64,000 bases of DNA from Atherix ibis (taxonomy: Eukaryota; Arthropoda; Insecta; Diptera; Athericidae): positions 66,502,951 through 66,566,950 of the forward strand of contig OY282608.1 of NCBI GenBank assembly GCA_958298945.1, read 5' to 3'. Below are positions 12,160-23,215 of this stretch, in pieces; position 1 is the first letter of the stretch; each line of letters begins with the position of its first letter. A model generated the notes under the pieces. It saw only the letters and a program-made list of their open reading frames with translations, ran no database searches and had not been told where the DNA came from. The translations under genes and the position numbers were made by a program.

Positions 12160-13809
12160 AGAGGAATATGAAGTAGTACGTTCAAGAGGAATATGAAGTA
12201 GTATATTTAAGAGGAATATGAAGTAGTATGTTTAAGAGGAATATGAAGTAGTATATTTAAGAAGCATATGTAGTAGTATATTGAAGAGGAATATGAAGTT
12301 GTATGTATAAGAGGAATATGAAGTAGTATGTTTAAGAGGAATATGAAGTAGTATGTTTAAGAGGAATATGAAGTAGTATGTATAAGAGGAATATGAAGTA
12401 GTATGTTTAAGAGGAATATGAAGTAGTATATTTAAGAGGAATATGAAGTAGTATGTTTAAGAGGAATATGAAGTAGTATGTTTAAGAGGAATATGAAGTA
12501 GTATATTTAAGTGGAATATGAAGAAGTATGTTTAAGAGGAATATGAAGTAGTATGTTTAAGAGGAATATGAAGTAGTATGTTTAAGAGGAATATGAAGTA
12601 GTATATTTAAGAGGAATATGAAAAAGTATGTTTAAGAGGAATATGAAGTAGTATGTTTAAGTGGAATATGAAGTATTATGTTTAAGAGGAATATGAAGTA
12701 GTATGTTTAAGAGGAATATGAAGTAGTATGTTTAAGAGGAATATGACGTAATATGTTTAAGAGGAATATGAAGTAGTATGTTTAAGAGGAATATGAAGTA
12801 GTATGTTTAAGAGGAATATGAAGTAGTATATTTAAGAGGAATATGAAAAAGTATGTTTAAGAGGAATATGAAGTAGTATATTTAACAGGAATATGCAGTA
12901 GTATGTTTAAGAGGAATATGAAGTAGTATATTTAAAAGGAATATGAAGTAGTAAATTTAAGAGGAATATGAAGTAGTATGTTCAAGAGGAATATGAAGTA
13001 GTATATTTAAGAGGAATATAAAGTAGTATGTTTAAGAGGAATATGAAGTAGTATATTTAAGAAGCATATGTAGTAGTATATTTAAGAGGAATATGAAGTT
13101 GTATGTTTAAGAGGAATATGAAGTAGTATATTTAAGAAGCATATGTAGTAGTATATTTAAGAGGAATATGAAGTAGTATATTTAAGAGGAATATAAAAAA
13201 GTATGTTTAAGAGGAATATGAAGTAGTATGTTTAAGAGGAATATGCAGTAGTATGTTTAAGAGGAATATGAAGTAGTATATTTAAGTGGAATCTGAAGTA
13301 GTATGTTTAAGAGGAATATGAAGTAGTATATTTAAGTGGAATATGAAGTAGTATGTTTAAGAGGAATATGAAGTAGTGTGTTTAAGAGGAATATGAAGTA
13401 GTATATTTAAGAGGAATATGAAGTAGTATGTTTAAGAGGAATATGAAGTAGTATATTTAAAAGGAATATGAAGTAGTATATTTAAGAGGAATATGAAAAA
13501 GTATGTTTAAGAGGAATATGAAGTAGTATGTTCAAGAGGAATATGAAGTAGTATATTTAGGAGGAATATGAAGTAGTATGTTTAAGAGGAATATGCAGTA
13601 GTATATTTAAGAAGCATATGTTGTAGTATATTTAAGAGGAATATGAAGTTGTATGTATAAGAGGAATATGAAGTAGTATGTTTAAGAGGAATATGATGTA
13701 GTATGTTTAAGAGGAATATGAAGTAGTATGTTTAAGAGGAATATGAAGTGGTATGTTTAAGAGGAATATGAAGTAGTATATTTAAGAGGAATATGAAAAA
13801 GTATGTTTA
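12160..13809. repeat. 1.7-kb higher-order repeat, copy C (two monomers shorter)
   Basis: The GTACGTTCAAG mark at 12176 and AGAAGCAT monomers at 12260, 13060, 13135 and 13610 give spacings 800, 75 and 475 bp. This is the order of copies A and B with 50 bp (two monomers) missing from the first interval. The ATGATGTAG and GTGGTATG monomers that close the unit are present near 13695 and 13748. The loss of a whole number of monomers is what unequal exchange would leave. Confidence 0.85.
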
Positions 13810-14359
13810 AGAGGAATATGAAGTAGTATGTTTAAGAGGAATATGCAGTAGTATGGTTAAGAGGAATATGAAGTAGTATGTTTAAGAGGAATATGAAGTA
13901 GTGTGTTTAAGAGGAATATGAAGTAGTATATTTAAGAGGAATATGAAGTAGTATGTTTAAGAGGAATATGAAGTAGTATGTTTAAGAGGAATATGAAGTA
14001 GTATATTTAAAAGGAATATGAAAAAGTATGTTTAAGAGGAATATGAAGTAGTACGTTCAAGAGGAACATGAAGTACTATATTTAAGAGGAATATGAAGTA
14101 GTATGTTTAAGAGGAATATGAAGTAGTATATTTAAGAAGCATATGTAGTAGTATATTTAAGAGGAATATGAAGTTGTATGTATAAGAGGAATATGAAGTA
14201 GTATGTTTAAGAGGAATATGAAGTAGTATGTTTAAGAGGAATATGAAGTAGTATGTTTAAGAGGAATATGAAGTAGTATGTTTAAGAGGAATATGAAGTA
14301 GTATATTTAAGAGGAATATGAAGTAGTATATTTAAAAGGAATATGAAAAAGTATGTTTA

Positions 14360-16062
14360 AGAGGAATATGAAGTAGTACGTTCAAGAGGAATATGAAGTA
14401 GTATATTTAAGAGGAATTTGAAGTAGTATGTTTAAGAGGAATATGAAGTAGTATATTTAAGAAGCATATGTAGTAGTATATTTAAGATGAATATGAAGTT
14501 GTATGTATAAGAGGAATATGAAGTAGTATGTTTAAGAGGAATATGAAGTAGTATGTTTAAGAGGAATATAAAGTAGTATGTTTAAGAGGAATATGAAGTA
14601 GTATGTTTAAGAGAAATATGAAGTAGTATATTTAAGTGGAATATGAAGAAGTATGTTTAAGAGGAATATGAAGTAGTATGTTTAAGAGGAATATGAAGTA
14701 GTATGTTTAAGAGGAATATGAAGTAGTATATTTAAGAGGAATATGAAAAAGTATGTTTAAGAGGAATATGAAGTAGTATGTTTAAGTGGAATATGAAGTA
14801 GTAGGTATGTTTAAGAGGAATATGAAGTAGTATGTTTAAGAGGAATATGAAGTAGTATGTTTAAGAGGAATATGAAGTTATATGTCTAAGAGGAATATGA
14901 AGTAGTATGTTTAAGAGGAATATGACGTAGTATGTTTAAGAGGAATATGAAGTAGTATATTTAAGAGGAATATGAAAAAGTATGTTTAAGAGGAATATGA
15001 AGTAGTATATTTAACAGGAATATGCAGTAGTATGTTTAAGAGGAATATGAAGTAGTATATTTAAGTGGAATATGAAGTAGTATGTTTAAGAGGAATATGA
15101 AGTATTGTGGTTAAGAGGAATATGAAGTAGTATATTTAAGGGGAATGTGAAGTAGTATGTTCAAGAAGAATATGAAGTAGTATATTTAAAAGAATATGAA
15201 GTAGTAAATTTAAGAGGAATATGAAGTAGTATGTTCAAGAGGAATATGAAGTAGTATATTTAAGAGGAATATGAAGTAGTATGTTTAAGAGGAATATGAA
15301 GTAGTATATTTAAGAAGCATATGTAGTAGTATATTTAAGAGGAATATGAAGTTGTATGTTTAAGAGGAATATGAAGTAGTATATTTAAGAAGCATATGTA
15401 GTAGTATATTTAAGAGGAATATGAAGTAGTATATTTAAGAGGAATATAAAAAAGTATGTTTAAGAGGAATATGAAGTAGTATGTTTAAGAGGAATATGCA
15501 GTAGTATGTTTAAGAGGAATATGAAGTAGTATATTTAAGTGGAATCTGAAGTAGTATGTTTAAGAGAAATATGAAGTAGTATATTTAAGTGGAATATGAA
15601 GTAGTATGTTTAAGAGGAATATGAAGTAGTGTGTTTAAGAGGAATATGAAGTAGTATATTTAAGATGAATATGAAGTAGTATGTTTAAGAGGAATATGAA
15701 GTAGTATATTTAAAAGGAATATGAAGTAGTATATTTAAGAGGAATATGAAAAAGTATGTTTAAGAGGAATATGAAGTAGTATGTTCAAGAGGAATATGAA
15801 GTAGTATATTTAAGAGGAATATGAAGTAGTATGTTTAAGAGGAATATGCAGTAGTATATTTAAGAAGCATATGTAGTAGTATATTTAAGAGGAATATGAA
15901 GTTGTATGTATAAGAGGAATATGAAGTAGTATGTTTAAGAGGAATATGATGTAGTATGTTTAAGAGGAATATGAAGAAGTATGTTTAAGAGGAATATGAA
16001 GTGGTATGTTTAAGAGGAATATGAAGTAGTATATTTAAGAGGAATATGAAAAAGTATGTTTA
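14360..16062. repeat. 1.7-kb higher-order repeat, copy D
   Basis: Begins at the GTACGTTCAAG mark at 14376 and has AGAAGCAT monomers at 14460, 15313, 15388 and 15863. The first spacing is 853 rather than 850 bp because this copy carries a private 29-bp monomer (14793-14821) and a private 24-bp monomer (near 15188). A second GTACGTTCAAG monomer at 14051, 325 bp upstream, belongs to a short partial copy between C and D (AGAAGCAT at 14135 and 14460, as at 11935 and 12260). Confidence 0.86.
14793..14821. repeat. 29-bp monomer (four-base insertion)
   Basis: GTAGTATG reads GTAGTAGGTATG. This is consistent with local slippage of GTAG. It is found once, inside copy D of the 1.7-kb unit, so it arose after that copy was made. 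Confidence 0.9.
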
Positions 16063-16319
16063 AGAGGAATATGAAGTAGTATGTTTAAGAGGAATATGCA
16101 GTAGTATGTTTAAGAGGAATATGAAGTAATATATTTAACTGGAATATGAAGTAGTATGTTTAAGAGGAATATGAAGTAGTATGTTTAAGAGGAATATGAA
16201 GTAGTATGTTTAAGAGGAATATGAAGTAGTATATTTAAGAGGAATATGAAAAAGTATGTTTAAGAGGAATATGAAGTAGTATGTTTAAGTGGAATATGAA
16301 GTAGTATGTTTAAGAGGAA

Positions 16320-17044
16320 TATGAAGTAATATGTTTAAGAGGAATATGAAGTAGTGTGTTTAAGAGGAATATGAAGTAGTATGTTTAAGCGGAATATGAA
16401 GTAGTATGTTTAAGAGGAATATAAAGTAGTATATTTAAGAGGAATATGAAAAAGTATGTTTAAGTGGAATATGAAGTAGTAAATTTAACAGGAATATGCA
16501 GTAGTATGTTTAAGAGGAATATGAAGTAGTATATTTAAGTGGAATATGAAGTAGTATGTTTAAGAGGAATATGAAGTAGTATGTTTAAGAGGAATATGCA
16601 GTAGTATATTTAAGAGGAATATGAAGTAGTATGTTTAAGTGGAATATGAAGTAGTATGTTTAAGAGGAATATGAAGTAGTATGTTTAAGAGGAATATGAC
16701 GTAGTATGTTTAAGAGGAATATGAAGTAATATGTTTAAGAGGAATATGAAGTAGTATGTTTAAGAGGAATAAGAAGTAGTATGTTTAAGAGGAATATGAA
16801 GTAGTATATTTAAGAGGAATATGAAAAAGTATGTTTAAGAGGAATATGAAGTAGTATATTTAACAGGAATATGCAGTAGTATGTTTAAGAGGAATATGAA
16901 GTAGTATATTTAAGAGGAATATGAAGTACTATGTTTAAGAGGAATATGAAGTAGTATATTTAAAAGGAATATGAAGTAGTAAATTTAAGAGGAATATGAA
17001 GTAGTATGTTCAAGAGGAATATGAAAAAGTATGTTTAAGAGGAA
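16320..17044. repeat. 725-bp segmental duplication, copy 1
   Basis: A 29-monomer block that matches 17045-17635 at an offset of 725 bp. Shared rare marks are TTAAGCGG (16387 and 17112), GTAAATTTAACAGG (near 16479 and 17204), GACGTAG, and AATAAGAAG (16768 and 17493). Homology is clear to about 16910. The last part of the unit, 16910-17044, has a different series (GTACTATG, TTAAAAGG, GTAAATTT) that the second copy does not follow. Confidence 0.85.
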
Positions 17045-17635
17045 TATGAAGTAGTATGTTTAAGTGGAATATGAAGTAGTGTGTTTAAGAGGAATATGAA
17101 GTAGTATGTTTAAGCGGAATATGAAGTAGTATGTTTAAGAGGAATATAAAGTAGTATATTTAAGAGGAATATGAAAAAGTATGTTTAAGAGGAATATGAA
17201 GTAGTAAATTTAACAGGAATATGCAGTAGTATGTTTAAGAGGAATATGAAGTAGTATATTTAAGTGGAATATGAAGTAGTATGTTTAAGAGGAATATGAA
17301 GTAGTATGTTTAAGAGGAATATGCAGTAGTATATTTAAGAGGAATATGAAGTAGTATGTTTAAGTGGAATATGAAGTAGTATGTTTAAGAGGAATATGAA
17401 GTAGTATGTTTAAGAGGAATATGACGTAGTATGTTTAAGAGGAATATGAAGTAATATGTTTAAGAGGAATATGAAGTAGTATGTTTAAGAGGAATAAGAA
17501 GTAGTATGTTTAAGAGGAATATGAAGTAGTATATTTAAGAGGAATATGAAAAAGTATGTTTAAGATGAATATGAAGTAGTATATTTAACAGGAATATGCA
17601 GTAGTATGTTTAAGAGGAATATGAAGTAGTATATT
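17045..17635. repeat. 725-bp segmental duplication, copy 2 (partial)
   Basis: Second copy of the block beginning at 16320, losing the match at about 17635 where it runs into the GTATTGTGG series. Its right part, from about 17390, is itself the left part of a 1,548-bp duplication, so the two events overlap and the AATAAGAAG mark is found three times (16768, 17493, 19041). Confidence 0.84.
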
Positions 17636-18760
17636 TAAGTGGAATATGAAGTAGTATGCTTAAGAGGAATATGAAGTATTGTGGTTAAGAGGAATATGAA
17701 GTAGTATATTTAAGAGGAATATGAAGTAGTATGTTTAAGAGGAATATGAAGTAGTATATTTAAAAGGAATATGAAGTTGTAAATTTAAGAGGAATATGAA
17801 GTAGTATGTTCAAGAGGAATATGAAGTAGTATATTTAAGAGGAATATGAAGTAGTATGTTTAAGAGGAATATGAAGTAGTATATTTAAGAAGCATATGTA
17901 GTAGTATATTTAAGAGGAATATGAAGTTGTATGTTCAAGAGGAATATGAAGTAGTATATTTAAGAAGCATATGTAGTAGTATATTTAAGAGGAATATGAA
18001 GTTGTATATTTAAGAGGAATATAAAAAAGTATGTTTAAGAGGAATATGAAGTAGTATGTTTAAGAGGAATATGCAGTAGTATGTTTAAGAGGAATATGAA
18101 GTAGTATATTTAAGTGGAATCTGAAGTAGTATATTTAAGAGGAATATGAAGTAGAATATTTAAGTGGAATATGAAGTAGTATGTTTAAGAGGAATATGAA
18201 GTAGCGTGTTTAAGAGGAATATGAAGTAGTATATTTAGAGGAATATGAAGTAGTATGTTTAAGAGGAATATGAAGTAGTATATTTAAAAGGAATATGAAG
18301 TAGTATATTTAAGAGGAATATGAAAAAGTATGTTTAAGAGGAATATGAAGTGTTATGTTCAAGAGGAATATGAAGTAGTATATTTAAGAGGAATATGAAG
18401 TAGTATGTTTAAGAGGAATATGCAGTAGTATATTTAAGAAGCATATGTAGTAGTATATTTCAGAGGAATATGAAGTTGTATGTATAAGAGGAATATGAAG
18501 TAGTATGTTTAAGAGGAATATGATGTAGTATGTTTAAGAGGAATATGAAGTAGTATGTTTAAGAGGAATATGAAGTGGTATGTTTAAGAGGAATATGAAG
18601 TAGTATATTTAAGAGGAATATGAAAAAGTATGTTTAAGAGGAATATGAAGTAGTATGTTTAAGAGAAATATGCAGTAGTATGTTTAAGAGGAATATTAAG
18701 TAGTATATTTAAGTGGAATATGAAGTAGTATGTTTAAGAGGAATATGAAGTAGTATGTTT
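17390..18760. repeat. 1,548-bp-offset duplication, copy 1
   Basis: Aligns to 18938-20308 at an offset of 1,548 bp. Marks shared by both are GACGTAG (17423, 18971), AATAAGAAG (17493, 19041), AGAAGCAT at 17888/17963/18437 and 19436/19511/19985, a 24-bp monomer with TTTAGAGG (near 18236 and 19788), and GTGTTATG (near 18351 and 19899). The 75 and 474 spacings of AGAAGCAT show that this is also a rearranged relative of the 1.7-kb unit, missing its left part. Confidence 0.86.
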
Positions 18761-18937
18761 AAGAGGAATATGAGGTAGTATGTTTAAGAGGAATATGAAG
18801 TAGTATATTTAAGAGGAATATGAAAAAGTATGTTTAAGAGGAATATGAAGTAGTATGTTTAAATGGAATATGAAGTAGTATGTTTAAGAGGAATATGAAG
18901 TAATATGTTTAAGAGGAATATGAAGTAGTGTGTTTAA

Positions 18938-20308
18938 AAGAATATGAAGTAGTATGTTTAAGAGGAATATGACGTAGTATGTTTAAGAGGAATATGAAGT
19001 AATATGTTTAAGAGGAATATGAAGTAGTATGTTTAAGAGGAATAAGAAGTAGTATGTTTAAGAGGAATATGAAGTAGTATATTTAAGAGGAATATGAAAA
19101 AGTATGTTTAAGAGGAATATGAAGTAGTATATTTAACAGGAATATGCAGTAGTATGTTTAAGAGGAATATGAAGTAGTATATTTAAGTGGAATATGAAGT
19201 AGTATGCTTAAGAGGAATATGAAGTATTGTGGTTAAGAGGAATATGAAGTAGTATATTTAAGAGGAATATGAAGTAGTATGTTTAAGAGGAATATGAAGT
19301 AGTATATTTAAAAGGAATATGAAGTAGTAAATTTAAGAGGAATATGAAGTAGTATGTTCAAGAGGAATATGAAGTAGTATATTTAAGAGGAATATGAAGT
19401 AGTATGTTTAAGAGGAATATGAAGTAGTATATTTAAGAAGCATATGTAGTAGTATATTTAAGAGGAATATGAAGTTGTATGTTTAAGAGGAATATGAAGT
19501 AGTATATTTAAGAAGCATATGTAGTAGTATATTTAAGAGGAATATGAAGTTGTATATTTAAGAGGAATATAAAAAAGTATGTTTAAGAGGAATATGAAGT
19601 AGTATGTTTAAGAGGAATATGCAGTAGTATGTTTAAGAGGAATATGAAGTAGTATATTTAAGTGGAATCTGAAGTAGTATATTTAAGAGGAATATGAAGT
19701 AGTATATTTAAGTGGAATATGAAGTAGTATGTTTAAGAGGAATATGAAGTAGTGTGTTTAAGAGGAATATGAAGTAGTATATTTAGAGGAATATGAAGTA
19801 GTATGTTTAAGAGGAATATGAAGTAGTATATTTAAAAGGAATATGAAGTAGTATATTTAAGAGGAATATGAAAAAGTATGTTTAAGAGGAATATGAAGTG
19901 TTATGTTCAAGAGGAATATGAAGTAGTATATTTAAGAGGAATATGAAGTAGTATGTTTAAGAGGAATATGCAGTAGTATATTTAAGAAGCATATGTAGTA
20001 GTATATTTAAGAGGAATATGAAGTTGTATGTATAAGAGGAATATGAAGTAGTATGTTTAAGAGGGATATGATGTAGTATGTTTAAGAGGAATATGAAGTA
20101 GTATGTTTAAGAGGAATATGAAGTGGTATGTTTAAGAGGAATATGAAGTAGTATATTTAAGAGGAATATGAAAAAGTATGTTTAAGAGGAATATGAAGTA
20201 GTATGTTTAAGAGGAATATGCAGTAGTATGTTTAAGAGGAATATTAAGTAGTATATTTAAGTGGAATATGAAGTAGTATGTTTAAGAGGAATATGAAGTA
20301 GTGTGTTT
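18938..20308. repeat. 1,548-bp-offset duplication, copy 2
   Basis: Second copy of 17390-18760. The offset is 1,548 rather than 1,550 because two 24-bp monomers lie between equivalent points, one at about 18236 and one at the junction near 18939 (TTTAAAAGAATATG). The junction monomer occurs once and sits within a monomer of the left end of the copy, so it may mark the breakpoint of the exchange. Confidence 0.84.
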
Positions 20309-20404
20309 AAAAGGAATATGAAGTAGTATGTTTAAGAGGAATATGAAGTAGTATGTTTAAGAGGAATATGAAGTAGTATGTTTAAGAGGAATATGAAGTA
20401 GTAT

Positions 20405-21306
20405 ATTTAAGAGGATAATGAAAAAGTATGTTTAAGAGGAATATGAAGTAGTATATTTAAGTGGAATATGAAGTAGTATGTTTAAGAGGAATATGAAGTA
20501 GTGTGCTTAAGAGGAATATGGAGTAGTATATTTAAGAGGAATTTGAAGTAGTATGTTTAAGAGGAATATGAAGTAGTATATTTAAGAGGAATATGAAGTA
20601 GTAAATTTAAGAGGAATATGAAGCAGTATGTTCAAGAGAAATATGAAGTAGTATATTTAAGAGAAATATGAAGTACTATGTTTAAGAGGAATATGAAGTA
20701 GTATATTTAAGAAGCATATGTAGTAGTATATTTAAGAGGAATATGAAGTTGTATGTATAAGAGGAATATGAAGTAGTATGTTTAAGAGGAATATGAAGTA
20801 GTATGTTTAAGAGAAATATGAAGAAGTATGTTTAAGAGGAATGTGAAGTAGTATGTTTAAGAGGAATATGAAGTAGTATATTTAAGAGGAATATGAAAAA
20901 GTATGTTTAAGAGGAATATGAAGTAGTATGTTTAAGAGGAATATGCAGTAGTATGTTTAAGAGAAATATGAAGTAGTATATTTAAGTGGAATATGAAGTA
21001 GTATGTTTAAGAGGAATATGAAGTAGTATGTTTAAGAGGAATATGAAGTAGTATGTTTAAGAGGAATATGAAGTAGTATATTTAAGAGGAATATGAAAAA
21101 GTAAGTTTTAAAGAGGAATATGAAGTAGTATATTTAAGTGGAATATGAAGTAGTATGTTTAAGAGGAATATGAAGTAATATGTTTAAGAGGAATATGAAG
21201 TAGTGTGTTTAAGAGGAATATGAAGTAGTATGTTTAAGAAGAATATGAAGTAGTATGTTGAAGAGGAATATGAAGTAGTATGTTTAAGAGGAATATGAAG
21301 TAGTAT
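20405..21306. repeat. 902-bp higher-order block, copy 1
   Basis: Begins at a rare GGATAATGAAAAAG monomer (20413), then GGAGTAG (20520), GTAAATTT, GAAGCAG with TTCAAG, GTACTATG, and the AGAAGCAT triad at 20710. The match to the next block holds for about 500 bp. The unit length is 902 bp, with the extra 2 bp coming from the 27-bp monomer at 21093-21119. Confidence 0.82.
21093..21119. repeat. 27-bp monomer (two-base insertion)
   Basis: A GAAAAAG monomer reading GTAAGTTTTAAAGAGG, with one extra T and one extra A. It is found once and is responsible for the 902 rather than 900 bp offset of the surrounding block. Confidence 0.88.
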
Positions 21307-21895
21307 ATTTAAGAGGATAATGAAAAAGTATGTTTAAGAGGAATATGAAGTAGTATATTTAAGTGGAATATGAAGTAGTATGTTTAAGAGGAATATGAAG
21401 TAGTGTGTTTAAGAGGAATATGGAGTAGTATATTTAAGAGGAATATGAAGTAGTATGTTTAAGAGGAATATGAAGTAGTATATTTAAGAGGAATATGAAG
21501 TAGTAAATTTAAGAGGAATATGAAGCAGTATGTTCAAGAGGAATATGAAGTAGTATATTTAAGAGAAATATGAAATACTATGTTTAAGAGGAATATGAAG
21601 TTGTATATTTAAGAAGCATATGTAGTAGTATATTTAAGAGGAATATGAAGTTGTATGTATAAGAGGAATATGAAGTAGTATGTTTAAGAGGAATATGAAG
21701 TAGTATGTTTAAGAGAAATATGAAGTAGTATGTTTAAGAGGAATATGAAGTAGTATGTTTAAGAGGAATATGAAGTAGTAGATTTAAGAGGAATATGAAA
21801 AAGTATGTTTAAGAGGAATATGAAGTAGTATGTTCAAGAGGAATATGAAGTAGTATATTTAAGCGGAATATGAAGTTGTATGTATAAGAGGAATA
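21307..21895. repeat. 902-bp higher-order block, copy 2
   Basis: GGATAATG at 21315 and AGAAGCAT at 21612 repeat copy 1 at an offset of 902 bp. From about 21361 to 21890 it also matches a third copy at an offset of 1,325 bp, including a private TTAAGCGG followed by GAAGTTG (21871 and 23196) that copy 1 lacks. Copies 2 and 3 are therefore the closer pair. Confidence 0.82.
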
Positions 21896-22685
21896 TGAAG
21901 TAGTATGTTTAAGAGGAATATGAAGTAGTATATTTAAGAGGAATATGAAGTAGTATGTTTAAGAGGAATATGAAGTAGTATATTTAAAAGGAATATGAAG
22001 TAGTATATTTAAGAGGAATATGAAAAAGTATGTTTAAGAGGAATATGAAGTAGTATGTTCAAGAGGAATATGAAGTAGTATATTTAAGAGGAATATGAAG
22101 TAGTATCTTTAAGAGGAATATGCAGTAGTATATTTAAGAAGCATATGTAGTAGTATATTTAAGAGGAATATGAAGTTGTATGTATAAGAGGAATATGAAG
22201 TAGTATGTTTAAGAGGAATATGATGTAGTATGTTTAAGAGGAATATGAAGTAGTATGTTTAAGAGGAATATGAAGTGGTATGTTTAAGAGGAATATGAAG
22301 TAGTATATTTAAGAGGAATATGAAAAAGTATGTTTAAGAGGAATATGAAGTAGTATGTTTAAGAGGAATATGCAGTAGTATGTTTAAGAGGAATATGAAG
22401 TAGTATATTTAAGTGGAATATGAAGTAGTATGTTGAAGAGGAATATGAAGTAGTATGTTTAAGAGGAATATGAAGTAGTATGTTTAAGAGGAATATGAAG
22501 TAGTATATTTAAGAGGAATATGAAAAAGTATGTTTAAGAGGAATATGAAGTAGTATGTTTAAGTGGAATATGAAGTAGTATGTTTAAGAGGAATATGAAG
22601 TAATATGTTTAAGAGGAATATGAAGTAGTGTGTTTAAGAGGAATATGAAGTAGTATGTTTAAGAGGAATATGAAGTAGTATGTTA

Positions 22686-23215
22686 TAGTGGAATATGAAG
22701 TAGTATGTTTAAGAGGAATATGAAGTAGTGTGTTTAAGAGGAATATGGAGTAGTATATTTAAGAGGAATATGAAGTAGTATGTTTAAGAGGAATATGAAG
22801 TGGCATATTTAAGAGGAATATGAAGTAGTAAATTTAAGAGGAATATGAAGCAGTATGTTCAAGAGGAATATGAAGTAGTATATTTAAGAGAAATATGAAG
22901 TACTATGTTTAAGAGGAATATGAAGTAGTATATTTAAGAAGCATATGTAGTAGTATATTTAAGAGGAATATGAAGTTGTATGTATAAGAGGAATATGAAG
23001 TAGTATGTTTAAGAGGAATATGAAGTAGTATGTTTAAGAGAAATGTGAAGTAGTATGTTTAAGAGGAATATGAAGTAGTATGTTTAAGAGGAATATGAAG
23101 TAGTATATTTAAGAGGAATATGAAAAAGTATGTTTAAGAGGAATATGAAGTAGTATGTTCAAGAGGAATATGAAGTAGTATATTTAAGCGGAATATGAAG
23201 TTGTATGTTTAAGAG
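22686..23215. repeat. 902-bp higher-order block, copy 3 (partial)
   Basis: Starts abruptly in an odd monomer with GTTATAGTGG (22681-22690), which looks like a join inside a monomer, and then follows copy 2 at an offset of 1,325 bp (GGAGTAG at 22747, AGAAGCAT at 22937, TTAAGCGG at 23196). Private change: GTGGCATATTT near 22801. Confidence 0.8.
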
